From NCBI GenBank assembly GCA_030549175.1, contig JAUKUA010000002.1:4154001-4218000 (forward strand): DNA of 64,000 nt, in the 5' to 3' direction. The notes beneath the pieces are model-generated. The model had not been told where the DNA came from. It worked only from the letters and a program-made list of their open reading frames with translations, and made no database searches. Below, piece by piece: positions 48,205-59,815 of this stretch. A program made the translations under genes and the position numbers. The stretch's first letter is position 1. Every line of letters begins with the position of its first letter. The stretch is from Lasiosphaeris hirsuta. Its lineage: Eukaryota > Ascomycota > Sordariomycetes > Sordariales > Lasiosphaeriaceae.

Positions 48205-50252
48205 CTAAACAGCAACCTCCTCCTCTTCAGTCTGCTTGACCGCGTATCCCTCAACAAACCCGTTAGGATCACAAGTCTTCTCCAGACTGATTCCATTCCT
48301 CGCCACCCACGCCCGCACGGCCTGCTGGGAGATACGGACGCGCGGCACCTCCGCCGTCTCCACCACCGCAGCCGCTGGGGCAACCACAGCAGCAGGTCCG
48401 CCGATCTCCTCGGCCTTCGGCTCTCGCACACGTGAAGGGCCCTTCCCGGCGTCCTCGGCGACGCTCATCTCACGGAGCGCAAGCAGACAGTCGTCGGGCG
48501 CGATCCAGGTCGCCTGGCTGCATTCGTTGACGTCGACGACAGTCTCCTCGCCCGCCGCCGATGGCGGCAGGGTCAACAGCCAGCGGGCGATCTCGCCAGC
48601 CCAGAAGCGCTTGTATCCCTTCTTCCCCAGGTCCGAGATGGGCTTCTCGGGCCCACCCATGATGCCCTCGCGCCGAGAGATTTCGTACGAGGCGCCCATA
48701 AGGAGTGCGCCGAGGCCCTTACGCTGCCATGGCGGGAATATGAGAATGCACGCGAGGTTGTTATTGTCCCACGACATCTTTTCCTTTGAGAAGAAGCCGA
48801 CGATCTGGCTACGGGCTGGCGCAATCTCGGCTACTTCGGCGTTCGGGTCCGTCGGCGGGGCCGGTGGCGTGTGGACGAGCAGAAAGTAGTTAAAACCAGT
48901 CACATCGAAAAAGACCGACTTGTTATCCAAGAAGAGCTTGGCGAACAGAGAAAGGTTTTGGCAGAATAACTGTACCGGGCATTAGCAAGATTTGCACGGG
49001 CTAGGTTTGACGGACAGCAGAGATCACTCACTACATCCTTCTCGCCGTCCACCTCCCAGATACTCCATTCACCTTCGTCGTGCACCACTTCCTCCACCAT
49101 TTTCTGCCCACCGCTCGCTCGCTTTCCCCTCGCCGGCTTAGGTGCCGGGCCTGACGGCACAAGCACCATCCGCCGACCCTTAGGGTGTACGTAAATCTTA
49201 TTGCCGGGAATGAATCTCTGCCGCTCACACACGCGGACATGCTCGAGCCATGAAACCAGCTCTTTCGAGTATTTGAAGCAGCATGGACAAACATACAACC
49301 TGTCCAACATGGGCGGGTTGTCGCGGTCTCGCTTCCCCTGACCCTTGGCCCCGGTGGCATCGTCCTTGCTGCCACCGGCGTCCCCGTTCGCTTTTGATCC
49401 CGCCCCGGGCTTACCACCGCTTTTCCCACCCTTCCCCCCCTTCGTAGTGCTGTTTGCTCCAGACGCATCCCCCAACACCTCCTTGCCGTAATACGATGGA
49501 TACCACGCCCGGAAAATGACATTGCCCAACACGACCTTATCGATGTTGCGATCCGTCTCCGTCGTGCCCGCGCGACTCCCGCCGTGGCCTGATGCCCGCA
49601 TGCTGCTGTGGTCCGGCTTCCCGCCCCTGGAGGGCGCAGGCCCGGGGGAGTGCCGCGGGTGCTGCCGGAACAGCAATTGCTGGTGTGAATTGTGGGCCCC
49701 TGACGTGGCCATAGTGATCGGCTTTGTTCGGCCGAGTGTGTGCTGGTGCGCCGGGGGCGCTAGGGGGGTGCCGCGGCCGGGTCCGGAGCCGATGGCTGAT
49801 CTTGTCGGGGGACGCAGAGCCGAGGGCGGGATTGTAGGGGGCAAGATTGGTGTGAGGGTTGGGTGGGGGTGTGTGTCAACGCCCGCACCTGTGGTGGGGC
49901 CGCGGGGTGTGGCTGCTGCTGCCATGGCCGTGGCCGGGGCGGTATGGCGGGTTATTCGTGCCTTTTTCAGTGGGTGCTGCTGCCGTTGCTGCTGCTGCTG
50001 CTGCTCTAGTTGGAGGGGGATGTTCTCCTTGCCCCGTGGCAATTCTGGATGAGGGAGCTGGCCATTCGCTGTCGCGCGACGCCGACGACGCGGCTCGAAC
50101 TCTTCCGGTAATACGAGGGGCGGGGCGATTGAGCGTGTCGCTCGTCGCTCGATGACGGGATCAGCAGCGGCAGCGGTTGTGGTTGCGGTTGAGTTATGAG
50201 GCGCGGGCGGGTTCGTGGCGCGGTGAAGACGTTTCCGCTTCAGAGGGGCCAT
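48205..50252 (-). CDS. MYST-family histone acetyltransferase, Sas2-like
   Basis: MYST enzymes acetylate histone tails; Sas2 modifies H4K16 and sets boundaries of silent chromatin. Exons 50252-49032 and 48969-48205 (intron 49031-48970, GTGAGT/ACAG) give 661 aa. The first 215 residues are disordered, with a poly-Gln stretch (CTG repeats near 49980-50010 on the plus strand) and Pro/Ala-rich runs. The MYST zinc finger is LYVCPCCFKYSKELVSWLEH with a following C (about residues 318-341). The catalytic core continues with FLDNKSVFFDVTGFNYFLL, VGFFSKEKMSWDNNNLACIL and the acetyl-CoA loop PPWQRKGLGALLMGASYE. The insertion between the MYST start and finger (Gly/Lys/Asp-rich, 49330-49480) and the long tail after ISDLGKKGY are unlike Esa1 and favour Sas2. 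Met 50390 is an in-frame alternative start. Confidence 0.85.
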
Positions 50253-50704
50253 CGCGTCACAACGCCGGTGTTTGCTCGTCGAGGGGGCGTGCGTTTGTAT
50301 GCACCAGGACTGCTGTTCGGTCGTGCAGTGAACTGCGGTGTCAACTACACTAGCAGGGATTGGGGGAGGAGTTGTTGATGGGGTCGACAAGTGCCAAGAG
50401 TTGTTTCAGCTGTTAATAGCATGGGAGCTGTAGGCTCGATTGGCGTGATTGGACAATTTCTGGAGGACAAATTGTTTGGTGCTTAGGCCGAAAAGGGCTA
50501 GTTTTTATTTCGGCAAGTTGGACTGGGTTTGGCAGCTGGTAGGGCCCGGCGCGACACTTCTATACAAGCTCGAGTTAAAACCCAAACGACTTAGCCTTTG
50601 GCCCCCCAACCTCATTCAATCAGCTTCTAGGGTATCGTATTGCGTATCGTCCAGAACTAATGAGTATGGACCGCTCCACCCATCATGTCTGAATGTTCAG
50701 CTCG
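50253..50704. promoter_or_regulatory. Divergent promoter region
   Basis: About 450 bp between the Sas2-like gene (-) and the mitochondrial helical-repeat protein gene (+). No separate gene is supported. Confidence 0.5.
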
Positions 50705-53586
50705 ATGTTTGGCGCCAGAGTTTCCGCCTGCAGAGGCGTTGTTGCAAAGGGGAGTCAATTTCTCAGGCTGGTAGACCCCCCTCCGCGCCCCTCAGTAGTG
50801 CGAACATATCTCGCTGACCCTGTTTGACATAGTCTCGACCCGTTCTCGCCGTCCCCCAAGCTACGATACCGCACCACAGCCAGCCCAAGGTGTCCTACCA
50901 CAGCCAGCCCACCGCGCACGAGCAACATTGTCCAGACCCAGTGATCCAAGAGAACCCAAAGGACCCCATAGACTCAGCAGACTGGTACTGGATGCGCGAT
51001 GCGATCGAGAAGGGATTGGTTCCAAAACATTTGCGGTTGAACAGGTTTACATCGTCGAAATGGAGCGTACCTCGGTATCTCATCACTACCGATTTCCAGG
51101 GCATCATACCTGCAACGGCGCAGATGGTGCTGAGACAGGAGGCTGACGAGGGGGTCTTGACCAAGGAAGAGAAGGAGCTCGTGGAACTCTTGGAACAAGA
51201 CGAAGTATGGGAAGCTCGGTTGAAGCGCCTGGCTCTCAGAGGTGTCAGAACCGAGCACATCTCGCATTGGGCCTGGATTTTGTCTGCGCCCACAGCAGAT
51301 CAGATGGTAGGGAGGTTTACTTCGAGCGAGACTCGACATCCTCTTTTCGTGTTCAAGCTACTCATGGAACGGAGGAACAACATCCGCAAGACGGAAAGCT
51401 TTATGGCTCTGCTGACGTATATTCACAAACATCACGCCAGAGCCGATCGAGTCAGCACACCGTCTGTTCATGATGATGATGATGGCGGGAGCGTCCCTCG
51501 GCTGAAACTGCTGGACATGAGTTCCACTGTCTTCGAGGATACCATCCGCCAGCTGGTAAACCGCGCTTTGCAATTTTTTCCATCAAGCCTACCTGCGATT
51601 TCGCATCTCACGGTTGCCTTTATCCAAGGGATGCCTAGCAAGGTTAGAGAGTCCATGGATATTGCGATAAAAGAGCGGGCTTTTCTTATGAATCAAGTCC
51701 TTATATTTCTCGGCCGCGCAGCACTCGACAACCCTTTGCACAACATGTCTTACAACTGGGATGCGCAAAAGGTGCTTTTGGGGGTGGCAAGCCGGATCGA
51801 TCACCCTATGCAGATCAACCAAGAGGCTTACCGTGCTATCAAGGGAGTCTTGGGCGCGCTACGGAAAAACCCGCTCGAGAGAAAGGTCGCAGAGAGGGCT
51901 GCAAAGACCTGGCCGCCGTATCAACTCGCTTTTGATGGGCGGGATGAGGGTCACAGCCCAGAGGATTCGCTCAGCAGAAGCGTCAAAGCAGGAGTTCTTG
52001 CGCGCGAAGCAGGCTATGAGAGTAACAGCAACGATCGAGCAACCGATGCTTTGGGTGGATCGATCATGAGTCTCCCGCCCACAATTCAGACAAGAGCATT
52101 GCGGCCCCATGTCTTCACTGGTGGCAAGGCCAACCTCAATGCATATATTCATTGGGCGGCCCAAATCACTGCGACGAGAAACGCCAGAGAGGCCTGGCAT
52201 GTCTTTACAACTCCGGCCCAGCCCAGCCTTCAACCCACTTCAATCGTCTATGCTGAGATTTTCAAAAAACTCTTCGCGAAGAATGTGGAGGGATCGCTTG
52301 CGGTGCTCCCCGGAGACGTTCGGGAGGTGTTTCCCACGTACGACGGCAACCTAAGCCAATATGAATTGGCTAGACTCGCACCGCCACCACCCGATGAGTT
52401 ATACCACCGGATGCTCCAATCTGGCATCAGGCCAACTGGCGAATGCCTTGTGGTACTTGTCAAGCACGCTACATCCAAAGAGAAGGCCATCCAATATTTA
52501 AGCGACAGCCCTTACTCCGAGGCCGTCCAGTCCTTGCTCGCCCCTTCTTCCACCGTAGACAGCGGTAACAAGTTGACGGAAATTCCACCAAGGGTATTTA
52601 ATGCTTGGATAGCAATGTTGTGTTCGAACCACTCCCATCCCGATGAGAATGTCGACGCCAGGAAGCCATCTTTCTACATCCAGGAGGCCATCCTCCTTGC
52701 CACACTATACCAACGAGACAGCACCGAGCCGTACCGAGAGAAGGCTCCGTGGCGCAGCATCCTCGAAGCTTTGTGCACCGCCAAGACGTTGTACGCCGAC
52801 GCAACCTTCGCAAGGTGGAACCAAGCGGAGGAGTCTAAGGTTCGGACGTTGTTTACCTTTGTTGGCATTTATGAGCGGATAATAACATCTCACGGGAACG
52901 ATGCCATCATGTTCGGACATTTGTGTCGGATGCTCCTCAAAATGTTGCGGCTCCAAACGTTCAAAGATCCGAGAACGATGACGCCGCATCTATCCCCATC
53001 ACCCAACCCTGCCGTCAACAGGATACTAATACGAATGCATAAAATTATGAGGAGGAATTTCCTGCAACTTACACAGCCTCTGGAGTACCACGGCACGGCG
53101 GACGGTAATGTGTTATCCTTCTTACCGCATAAACTCTCTGCAATCCAGGTGTTCCACTACATGTTCGCCCTGGGAGCGTTGAAGGACACACATGGGATGG
53201 TGGAGCTTATGCACTGGGTTTTGGATGGGTGGGAGGAAGGAGGCATCCTGGAAGAAGCCAAGCATCCCCGGGAGCTGGGTTATGACTATATTATACGAAC
53301 CTTTTCGTATTTTGAGAGTTACGGAGAACGCGCGATTGACCCTGATGCGGTTTTGGCCTTGCAAGCCAAATTGGAGATGCTCAGGGTGGAGAAAAATTGC
53401 GCTTGGTTTTGGCCTATACCGACGGGCGAGTCCCAGGAAGTGAAACAAGCTTTGGCCATAGCTCACACCTGGCCCCAACTCAGAGAGCATATGGATTTCA
53501 CCTACGACCGCGAAGCACTCTACATGGAGTGTAGACAGAAGTACGCGCAAGCGCGAAAATACGCGGGGAAAGTGAATGAATGGTGA
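50705..53586 (+). CDS. Large mitochondrial helical-repeat (PPR-like) protein
   Basis: The long frame has no ATG before 50992, but an upstream exon fixes this: 50705-50770 joined to 50833-53586 (intron GTAGAC...CATAG) gives 939 aa. The new N-terminus, MFGARVSACRGVVAKGSQFL followed by RLSRPVLAVPQ, has Arg/Lys, Ser and hydrophobic residues and no acidic ones, a matrix-targeting presequence. The body is entirely helical, with segments that read like degenerate pentatricopeptide pairs (NAYIHWAAQITATRNAREAW, ELYHRMLQSGIRPTGECLVV, KLSAIQVFHYMFALGALKDT). The second quoted segment (MLQSGIRPT) is the clearest PPR-type signature. Such fungal proteins usually bind mitochondrial transcripts, for stability or translation. 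I cannot assign the target or a specific orthologue. Exon 1 is inferred from frame and presequence. Confidence 0.7.
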
Positions 53587-54817
53587 CGGTAGGGCCGGCT
53601 AACTCTACGGAGAGAAGTACTGCTAGATAAGTATCTGTATCATATTGTCAAAAGCGTGATTGTTTCGCTAGGCATTTCGGGAAAGAGTCATCCTGGCCGT
53701 GGTGGGTTGAACCTCGGTGGTTGCTCTGACAAGGGAGAGAGAGCTTCAATCCCAAGCCAATTCTAAACATTGAGGTATGATTGGATTTGATATTTCTTCT
53801 TCGCTGGTTGAGTCATATTCTGTATTCCCCAGACCAGCAAACTTCGCCTGATGCGATTTCCTCTTTGTTTTTGCCTCTTCAACTTAACCCACCGCAGCAC
53901 TCGTCGCAGTTATCATTTCCGCAACAGCCAGAGCCTCGCAGGTGGTCTAATCCCTAAAGCAACTCCTTCCCCGCCCTCACGCGGTCGCATTCATTAACAA
54001 CCGGATTCCGCATGTCTTTTGCAAAGTCCCGTCATGATGGACGACCCCGAGGGACTTGCTCTTACGGCCATCAATAGCACGGTCCCAGACGCAGAGGTCG
54101 ACATTACCGAGCCAAGACTAGACCGCAGTGGCTGTTGGTCAGAGGAACGGGTACGAGGTCTTCCAGCACTCTTTCTCACCACGCCATTTCCATCCATCCA
54201 TCCATCCCACCTCGACTATCCTACTCATTTTTCCAACACCCAATAGTATCAATGAGTATTCATATGTATAATTACAAATGCTTTGCGGTTCTCGTTCCTT
54301 TATTCGGTTTTCGTTTCACAAGTCCACTGTTGATCGACGTCGAAAACGGCCTTCAAATTTACCCGGCCCCCAACTCCCAGCCCTCAGCCCCACATTTATC
54401 TCGCGGTTCAGGTCTCAGCCGCAGCCCGCCCCGCTGTCTGTGTGGAGTCCCGTCGGGGGATCGGCGTTGATTGGCCAATTACGCACATCTTGGCATCCGG
54501 GGCCAAAGTCGCGGTACGCGCTAACAGCTATTGATTGAAGATTCCCGGGGTTCTCACATCTACACGTTCCCACGCGCCGCAGCGAGGAAGGAGCGCATCG
54601 CATGTTGGAATTTCGTCGCATGCTTTTCCTCGCGCCCAGAAACTCACTGCTGCCGTCATGTTTATGCCATCTTGGTCGCGTGACGAATATCTCGGCATAA
54701 AAAATTAAGCATGTGCTTAGTATCATCGCTTGCCTGATTACTTGCTCCCACCATCGTTCATCACTCGCTCTCATTGCTACGTAGTATGAAGTTCACCAAA
54801 CACACCTTCTCAGCGCA
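53587..54817. promoter_or_regulatory. dim-2 upstream region with an overlapping uORF
   Basis: About 1.2 kb between the helical-repeat gene and dim-2. An 11-codon uORF (54786-54821) ends in TGA overlapping the dim-2 ATG as ATGA. A frame at 54034 (MMDDPEGLALTAINS, followed by a plausible GTACGA donor) may be part of a leader ORF or short gene but is not supported well enough to call. Confidence 0.45.
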
Positions 54818-54821
54818 ATGA
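54786..54821 (+). promoter_or_regulatory. Overlapping upstream ORF (ATGA) before dim-2
   Basis: ATG at 54786 starts MKFTKHTFSAQ and stops at 54819-54821, so the stop TGA shares bases with the dim-2 start ATG (54818-54820). If the mRNA begins upstream of 54786, ribosomes would meet this uORF first, and dim-2 translation would depend on leaky scanning or reinitiation. Confidence 0.5.
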
Positions 54822-57800
54822 GTTCCGGTCCGGCGAGCCCTACAGAGGGCCAGACGCCGGATAACCCTCAGGAATTCTTGGCATCGACACCGGACTCGGG
54901 GACTTCGTCGTCGAATATGTTTAAAGAGACGAATGTTCCGCCGGCGTTCGAGGACCGCGCTAGGCGCAATATTTCCGTCGACGTCCCGAGATCAACCCTC
55001 ACCACGCCGAGATCTCAGCACGACGGCTTCATGCCTCCGTTCCCCCATGTTAAGGAGTGGATTGCGGTGAATTCTCTGATGGCCGTTGCCAAGGCACAAG
55101 AAGCCCCGGATGCAGCAGATTTTATCGAGTTTGAGCTCAACGACTTTTCCTTTTACACTAGCAGAAAGGGTTACGAATGCGACATGCGTCCGCTTCAACA
55201 GCTTTCAACAAAACTCGGCGCGAGCACATTTTATGTCGACGGAGTCCTCAGTCTCGGTGCAACAAAGCACTATATCAAGAGGGTCGAGATTACCGAGTTG
55301 CCAATCGGCAACTATGGTGTAGCTTTCTCGACTGTTCGCGAAAATATATGGGTACGCTCAAAATCCAACTCGAAGACGGAAGTGTATTACCGCCTTAACA
55401 ATCCCTCGGTGGAATATGCCAGGTATCATGGGCCGTTTCTATGGATCGCGGATCTGGCCAAACACGTGGTTGACTATTGTGCAGCCGAGATGGAAAAGAA
55501 TCGTGACGTCGGCCTTCATTCTTTCAAGCAAGACTTTATCCACTGGCTGTCAAGGACACACCATAAATCACAAAGTTTCCGCAAATGGCGCCAGCAGCAT
55601 CCAAGCCCGGATTTTCGCACGGCCATCATGGCGAATATAGAATTTATCTGGAAAGAGGTCCATGGTGTGATACCCGATCGAGAAGTCGCATGTTTGCAGC
55701 TTTTTCGCGAGAGGGAGTATACGTTATACACCACGGCCCCTTCGCTCACAACGGAGATGGTCGTAGCTGGCGGGGAGACGGCACCCCCGACGATTGTCAC
55801 CCCTTACATCAAAGCGTGTTTCGGCCACATGGTAATCGGGAAGATGTTAAGGGTGGTTGGTAGGGATGCGCAAGCTGCTGATATGCACACAAAGAAAGTG
55901 CATACCGAGGAGCAGCAACCCTCACCTCTCCCCGTTAACCAAGCAAATTTGGACGTGGGCAAAATCAGAGTCGGTGACACTATTTCGACACCGCGAGACG
56001 ACGATGAGACCACTGATACCAAGTGGAGGGCAATGGCCTCCAAGGGCTCGGTTGTTGACAGCCGGTGGTTTGGCCTGGTTCAAAAGATTCATATCTCCGA
56101 ATGGGGGAAACGCAGTTTCGACGTCACCTGGTTTTACCGGCCCGTCGAGACGCCCTGCTGTTTGATGAAGTACCCGTGGCCAAACGAACTATTTCTCTCC
56201 GACCATTGTACTTGTGAGGGAGGAGCGAGTGGACGGGTTAAGGAGGAACAGATCCTCGCCGTCCACGCCGTCGACTGGTTCGGGGACCCGGAAACTCTGA
56301 GCGGCGATTTCTTCGTCCGCCAGACGTATATGGTGGATGATCGCCGATGGGTCACACTGAAAAGGTCGCATATGATGTGTGCTCATGAACGCACACAACT
56401 CGAATATACTGCGGGTGACACCGTGCTCGCGTCACCTGACGGCGATGATATCGCTACGCCATTTGAAGTACTGAAAATCTTCAAGCAAAACTCAAGTATC
56501 TTCGTTCGGCTAAGAGAGCTTGTCTCGCGCCGCATAGTCGACCCCAGTGCCCGTAATGCTGCCCCAAATGAGTTGGTCTACACGAATCGGCTCATTGTCA
56601 CGAAGCTGGGCGATATATTTGGGAAGTGTACTGTCCGATTCTTTCGCCCTGACGAGCCTATTCCTAGCCCGTACAATCGAGGAGGAACCGGCAACCTGTT
56701 TTTCATCACTCACCAGCTGGTGCACCTCGATGGCAAGGACGAGATCGCTCCGCTCGACAACGAGCCCCCATCATCACTCCGGCAAGGCTTCGACCCGGTT
56801 ATACATATTCCAAAGCTCAAAGGCCTGGACTTGTTTTGCGGTGCCGGGAATTTCGGAAGGGGTTTGGAAGATGGCGGTGTCGTTGACATGCGCTGGGCCA
56901 ACGACATATGGGATAAGGCCATCCATACTTATATGGCCAATACCAATGAAAAAACGACTAGCGCATTCCTTGGGTCGGTTGATGACTTGCTACGAGCAGC
57001 GATCGAGGAGAGATACGACAAAGATGTGCCACGACCGGGCGAGGTCGATTTTATCTCGGCAGGGAGCCCTTGCCCCGGGTTCTCGTTATTGACACAAGAC
57101 AAGACAACGCTCACACAAGTCAAAAATCAGTCGCTGGTAGCATCTTTTGCATCTTTTGTTGACTTCTACCGGCCCAAATACGGGGTTCTCGAGAATGTGT
57201 CGGGAATTGTGTCGACGCCGAAAAATCGCAGCGAGGACGTGCTTTCGCAGCTGTTCTGTGCCATTATTGGGATGGGGTACCAGGCCCAGCTCATTCTGGG
57301 AGACGCATGGTCACATGGCGCACCCCAGACCCGGACGCGCGTGTTTCTCTACTTCGCAGACCCCTATCATCAATTGCCCGAGGCTCCGATGCTCTCGCAC
57401 TCTCACTTCAACACCGTCAAGTCGCGAGGGTTGGGGGAGCTGTGCAACGGCGAACCCTTTGTCAGACGTTCGTTTGTGAAAACGGCATTTAAATATGTCT
57501 CGGCCGCCGAAGGCACGGGGGATCTCCCTCCGATCCAGGACTCCAGGGCCGATTGCTGTATAGCATTCCCGGATCACCGGGTAGTATACGGCATGACCGA
57601 CAATATGTGCCAGCAAATTAAAGCTATCCCGACACACCCGTTCGGCCAGAACTTCTCAAAGGCCTGGCGGGAGGGGAGGGGAGTAATGCTTCCGGGAGAC
57701 CGAGAGCTTTTCCCACCAGCTCCGTCGGCCCGAACGACGGCGATCGCGAAGGGCTGGTCAAGACTCGACCCCCATGGTCTATTCCAGACGGTGACTACGC

Positions 57801-58411
57801 GGAGCCAGCCGACCGACGCCCGTAACGGATCAGGTCTACACTGGTCCGAAGATAGGCCTCTAAGTCTCCAGGAGGTACGGCGCGCGCAAGGGTTCCTAGA
57901 TGAGGAAGTTCTGGTCGGAGGCCCGCCTGATCAGTGGAAGCTCGTGGGTAACAGCGTTGCCAGACAAATGGCTTTAGCGTTAGGCCTCAAGTTTCGTGAA
58001 GCTTGGCTGGGGACCCTATACGACGACGCCGTCCAGATACATAAGCCCCTGGAGACCGTAATCAGCAGCCTGGCCTATTCTGATACCCAGAGCCAGAGTA
58101 TCGGAATCAACGTCTCAGGCTCAGCGCGCGCGTGGGAGTCCCCGTCTCTAAACGAGGATGACGAGCGAGTAACGACGACTATCATTCGAAAACGTCGACT
58201 GTCAGTCGTCATCACGGAAGTGCGCACAAAAGCACAACGCGTGCACGGCGGCGACGGAGCGTCGCCGGAAACAGCTGTTGTTCTCGACGATACCGATACA
58301 GTTTTCGATATGGGTTCACCAGTCGCCCCCAGTTCAGGGTCGACTTCGCCGAGTCCAAGCACGACGCCCTCTCGGGCCCCACAAGCTACCACGATGGTCC
58401 AGCTTCGGTAG
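54818..58411 (+). CDS. dim-2: DIM-2-type DNA (cytosine-5) methyltransferase
   Basis: DIM-2 performs cytosine methylation in Neurospora, mostly at RIP-mutated DNA, and is recruited by HP1 bound to H3K9me. This single exon encodes 1197 aa. The disordered N-terminus is followed by two BAH-like modules (about 380-540 and 555-640), with YPWPNELFLSDHCTCEGG, AVDWFGDPETLSGDFFVRQTY and RFFRPDE. The C-terminal methylase domain shows motif I KGLDLFCGAGNFGRGL (about 668), motif IV SAGSPCPGFSLL with the catalytic Cys (about 751), motif VI VLENVSGIVSTP, motif VIII APQTRTRVFLYF, motif IX around QEVRRAQGFLDEE and motif X WKLVGNSVARQMALALG. The ENV form of motif VI and the BAH domains argue for DIM-2 rather than the RID/Masc1 group. 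It is somewhat shorter than N. crassa DIM-2 (1454 aa). The frame is intact. Confidence 0.88.
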   Translation: MSSGPASPTEGQTPDNPQEFLASTPDSGTSSSNMFKETNVPPAFEDRARRNISVDVPRSTLTTPRSQHDGFMPPFPHVKEWIAVNSLMAVAKAQEAPDAADFIEFELNDFSFYTSRKGYECDMRPLQQLSTKLGASTFYVDGVLSLGATKHYIKRVEITELPIGNYGVAFSTVRENIWVRSKSNSKTEVYYRLNNPSVEYARYHGPFLWIADLAKHVVDYCAAEMEKNRDVGLHSFKQDFIHWLSRTHHKSQSFRKWRQQHPSPDFRTAIMANIEFIWKEVHGVIPDREVACLQLFREREYTLYTTAPSLTTEMVVAGGETAPPTIVTPYIKACFGHMVIGKMLRVVGRDAQAADMHTKKVHTEEQQPSPLPVNQANLDVGKIRVGDTISTPRDDDETTDTKWRAMASKGSVVDSRWFGLVQKIHISEWGKRSFDVTWFYRPVETPCCLMKYPWPNELFLSDHCTCEGGASGRVKEEQILAVHAVDWFGDPETLSGDFFVRQTYMVDDRRWVTLKRSHMMCAHERTQLEYTAGDTVLASPDGDDIATPFEVLKIFKQNSSIFVRLRELVSRRIVDPSARNAAPNELVYTNRLIVTKLGDIFGKCTVRFFRPDEPIPSPYNRGGTGNLFFITHQLVHLDGKDEIAPLDNEPPSSLRQGFDPVIHIPKLKGLDLFCGAGNFGRGLEDGGVVDMRWANDIWDKAIHTYMANTNEKTTSAFLGSVDDLLRAAIEERYDKDVPRPGEVDFISAGSPCPGFSLLTQDKTTLTQVKNQSLVASFASFVDFYRPKYGVLENVSGIVSTPKNRSEDVLSQLFCAIIGMGYQAQLILGDAWSHGAPQTRTRVFLYFADPYHQLPEAPMLSHSHFNTVKSRGLGELCNGEPFVRRSFVKTAFKYVSAAEGTGDLPPIQDSRADCCIAFPDHRVVYGMTDNMCQQIKAIPTHPFGQNFSKAWREGRGVMLPGDRELFPPAPSARTTAIAKGWSRLDPHGLFQTVTTRSQPTDARNGSGLHWSEDRPLSLQEVRRAQGFLDEEVLVGGPPDQWKLVGNSVARQMALALGLKFREAWLGTLYDDAVQIHKPLETVISSLAYSDTQSQSIGINVSGSARAWESPSLNEDDERVTTTIIRKRRLSVVITEVRTKAQRVHGGDGASPETAVVLDDTDTVFDMGSPVAPSSGSTSPSPSTTPSRAPQATTMVQLR

Positions 58412-59815
58412 TTAGACGAGGCGCGCAACGCAAGGAGACGTGCTCGGGGCTTTCAGGATGGGAACGTCAAGCATCATTATCCTGTTGGAAAGGGCTGTAA
58501 CTTCTATAGATATGAGACCAGCGAATTGCATAGCTTTGCATGGTGGCAGTTGGGTAAGGAGTGTTTTATTTGTATATATCATGAAGAAGGAACACCGGAA
58601 AAGGTGCATTGATAGCTACCGTTTGCAGCTTGCACTCATCACTTGCACTCATCACGGGATGTGCCTGGCCCCATGACATCAATGTAAAGATGGAAAACCG
58701 ATGCATATTCTTGGTGCAGTTAGCCTGTGGCATTTTTAGATGGCCAGGTGCCGACGATTGGCCACGAGGGCGTGTTGGGTGCGACAGCTCGTGCTATCCA
58801 ATCAAGTGCGCCGTGTGGCCGTGTCTTGACAACGAGTGGAAACGCCTCGCCTTCGACAGTTGTCCACCGTTGCAGGGCGCTTAACGCCATTTATCCAAGT
58901 CTGTCGTCCCCGACTGGCAGTCCCCTTGCAATCTTGCGTACTCAGAGCACTGCGACGACGGCGTTTTGGTTGGGCGTGGGCGACCCGTTTTGCCAGCTGG
59001 CCGCGAGCCAGAGCCAAAACTCATCTCCCCGCGCTGGCCGTTTGGCAGCCAACGCCCAGCCAAATCGCACCAACACTGGGCGGGCGATGTGGTGAAGCTT
59101 GGCGACAGCTTGCCGAGCAGCCGTCGTGTCCCTAGCTCCCTGTCGGCTCCCTGTCGACTGCCTGTCATCTCGAGGTTTGCGAGCCCGGACCCTGTTGCCC
59201 GCACGCGAGCTCGACAAGTTGGACGAAGTCCCGCGTGGCCGGAGCCATGGCGGCCACCCAATCTTGCGGTTCGCGTCTGGAATCAGACGAGACGAGCCCC
59301 TTCAAAGGCAGCATATCGTCACGCAACAAGAGACTTCCGGTCCCTTGCGTCTCGTTCGTGTCTTGTCTATCACGCTCTCTATCTCCTTCCGTCTTGTCTT
59401 TGGGGTCATCTCTCTCGTTTTCTCTCCGTCTCTTTTCCCTGTCTTTTCCCTTGTCTTCTTTCCCTCTTCTATCTCTCTCTATCTCCTTGAGTTCGTCTTC
59501 TCGTGCTGGTCTCCAGTCGATATCTCGAGGAGCCACTACGTCAGTCGTCCGTTTGCCTGCTCTCTTTTCATTGTTTAAGCATCATTTGTTTGGGGGTTTG
59601 CATTCTCCAGGGCCTCCTGACTTCCATTGTGTCATATTTTCTGCTCATCATTGCCTTTCTTTGCCACTGTTCGCGCAGCTAGACTGCCCGCCTTCAAGCC
59701 TGACTTAATAATATCTATTCTCTGGTTGAGGATCACATCTTCCTCCCTCCCCCCTGTTTTATAAAATCACCAATAACCGACAACGACAGCATCCGTGCAC
59801 ACGCCTACCGCAAAG
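58412..59815. other. Intergenic region with strong pyrimidine tract
   Basis: About 1.4 kb between dim-2 and the secreted-protein gene. From 59340 to 59500 the plus strand is almost all C and T, the CT-rich type of leader and promoter seen before highly expressed fungal genes. No coding region is supported; the frames there encode Ser/Leu/Phe runs only. Confidence 0.5.

Noticed and set aside
54034..54250. Possible short gene MMDDPEGLALTAINS with a GTACGA donor and an AATAG acceptor
   Set aside because: Splicing would give only about 41 residues and stop immediately. It could be a dim-2 leader ORF, but the evidence is too thin to annotate.
54818..58411. RID (RIP-defective) methyltransferase instead of DIM-2
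   Set aside because: The protein has BAH-like N-terminal modules and an ENV motif VI. The RID/Masc1 group, as I recall it, lacks the BAH modules and carries a variant motif VI, so DIM-2 is the better call.
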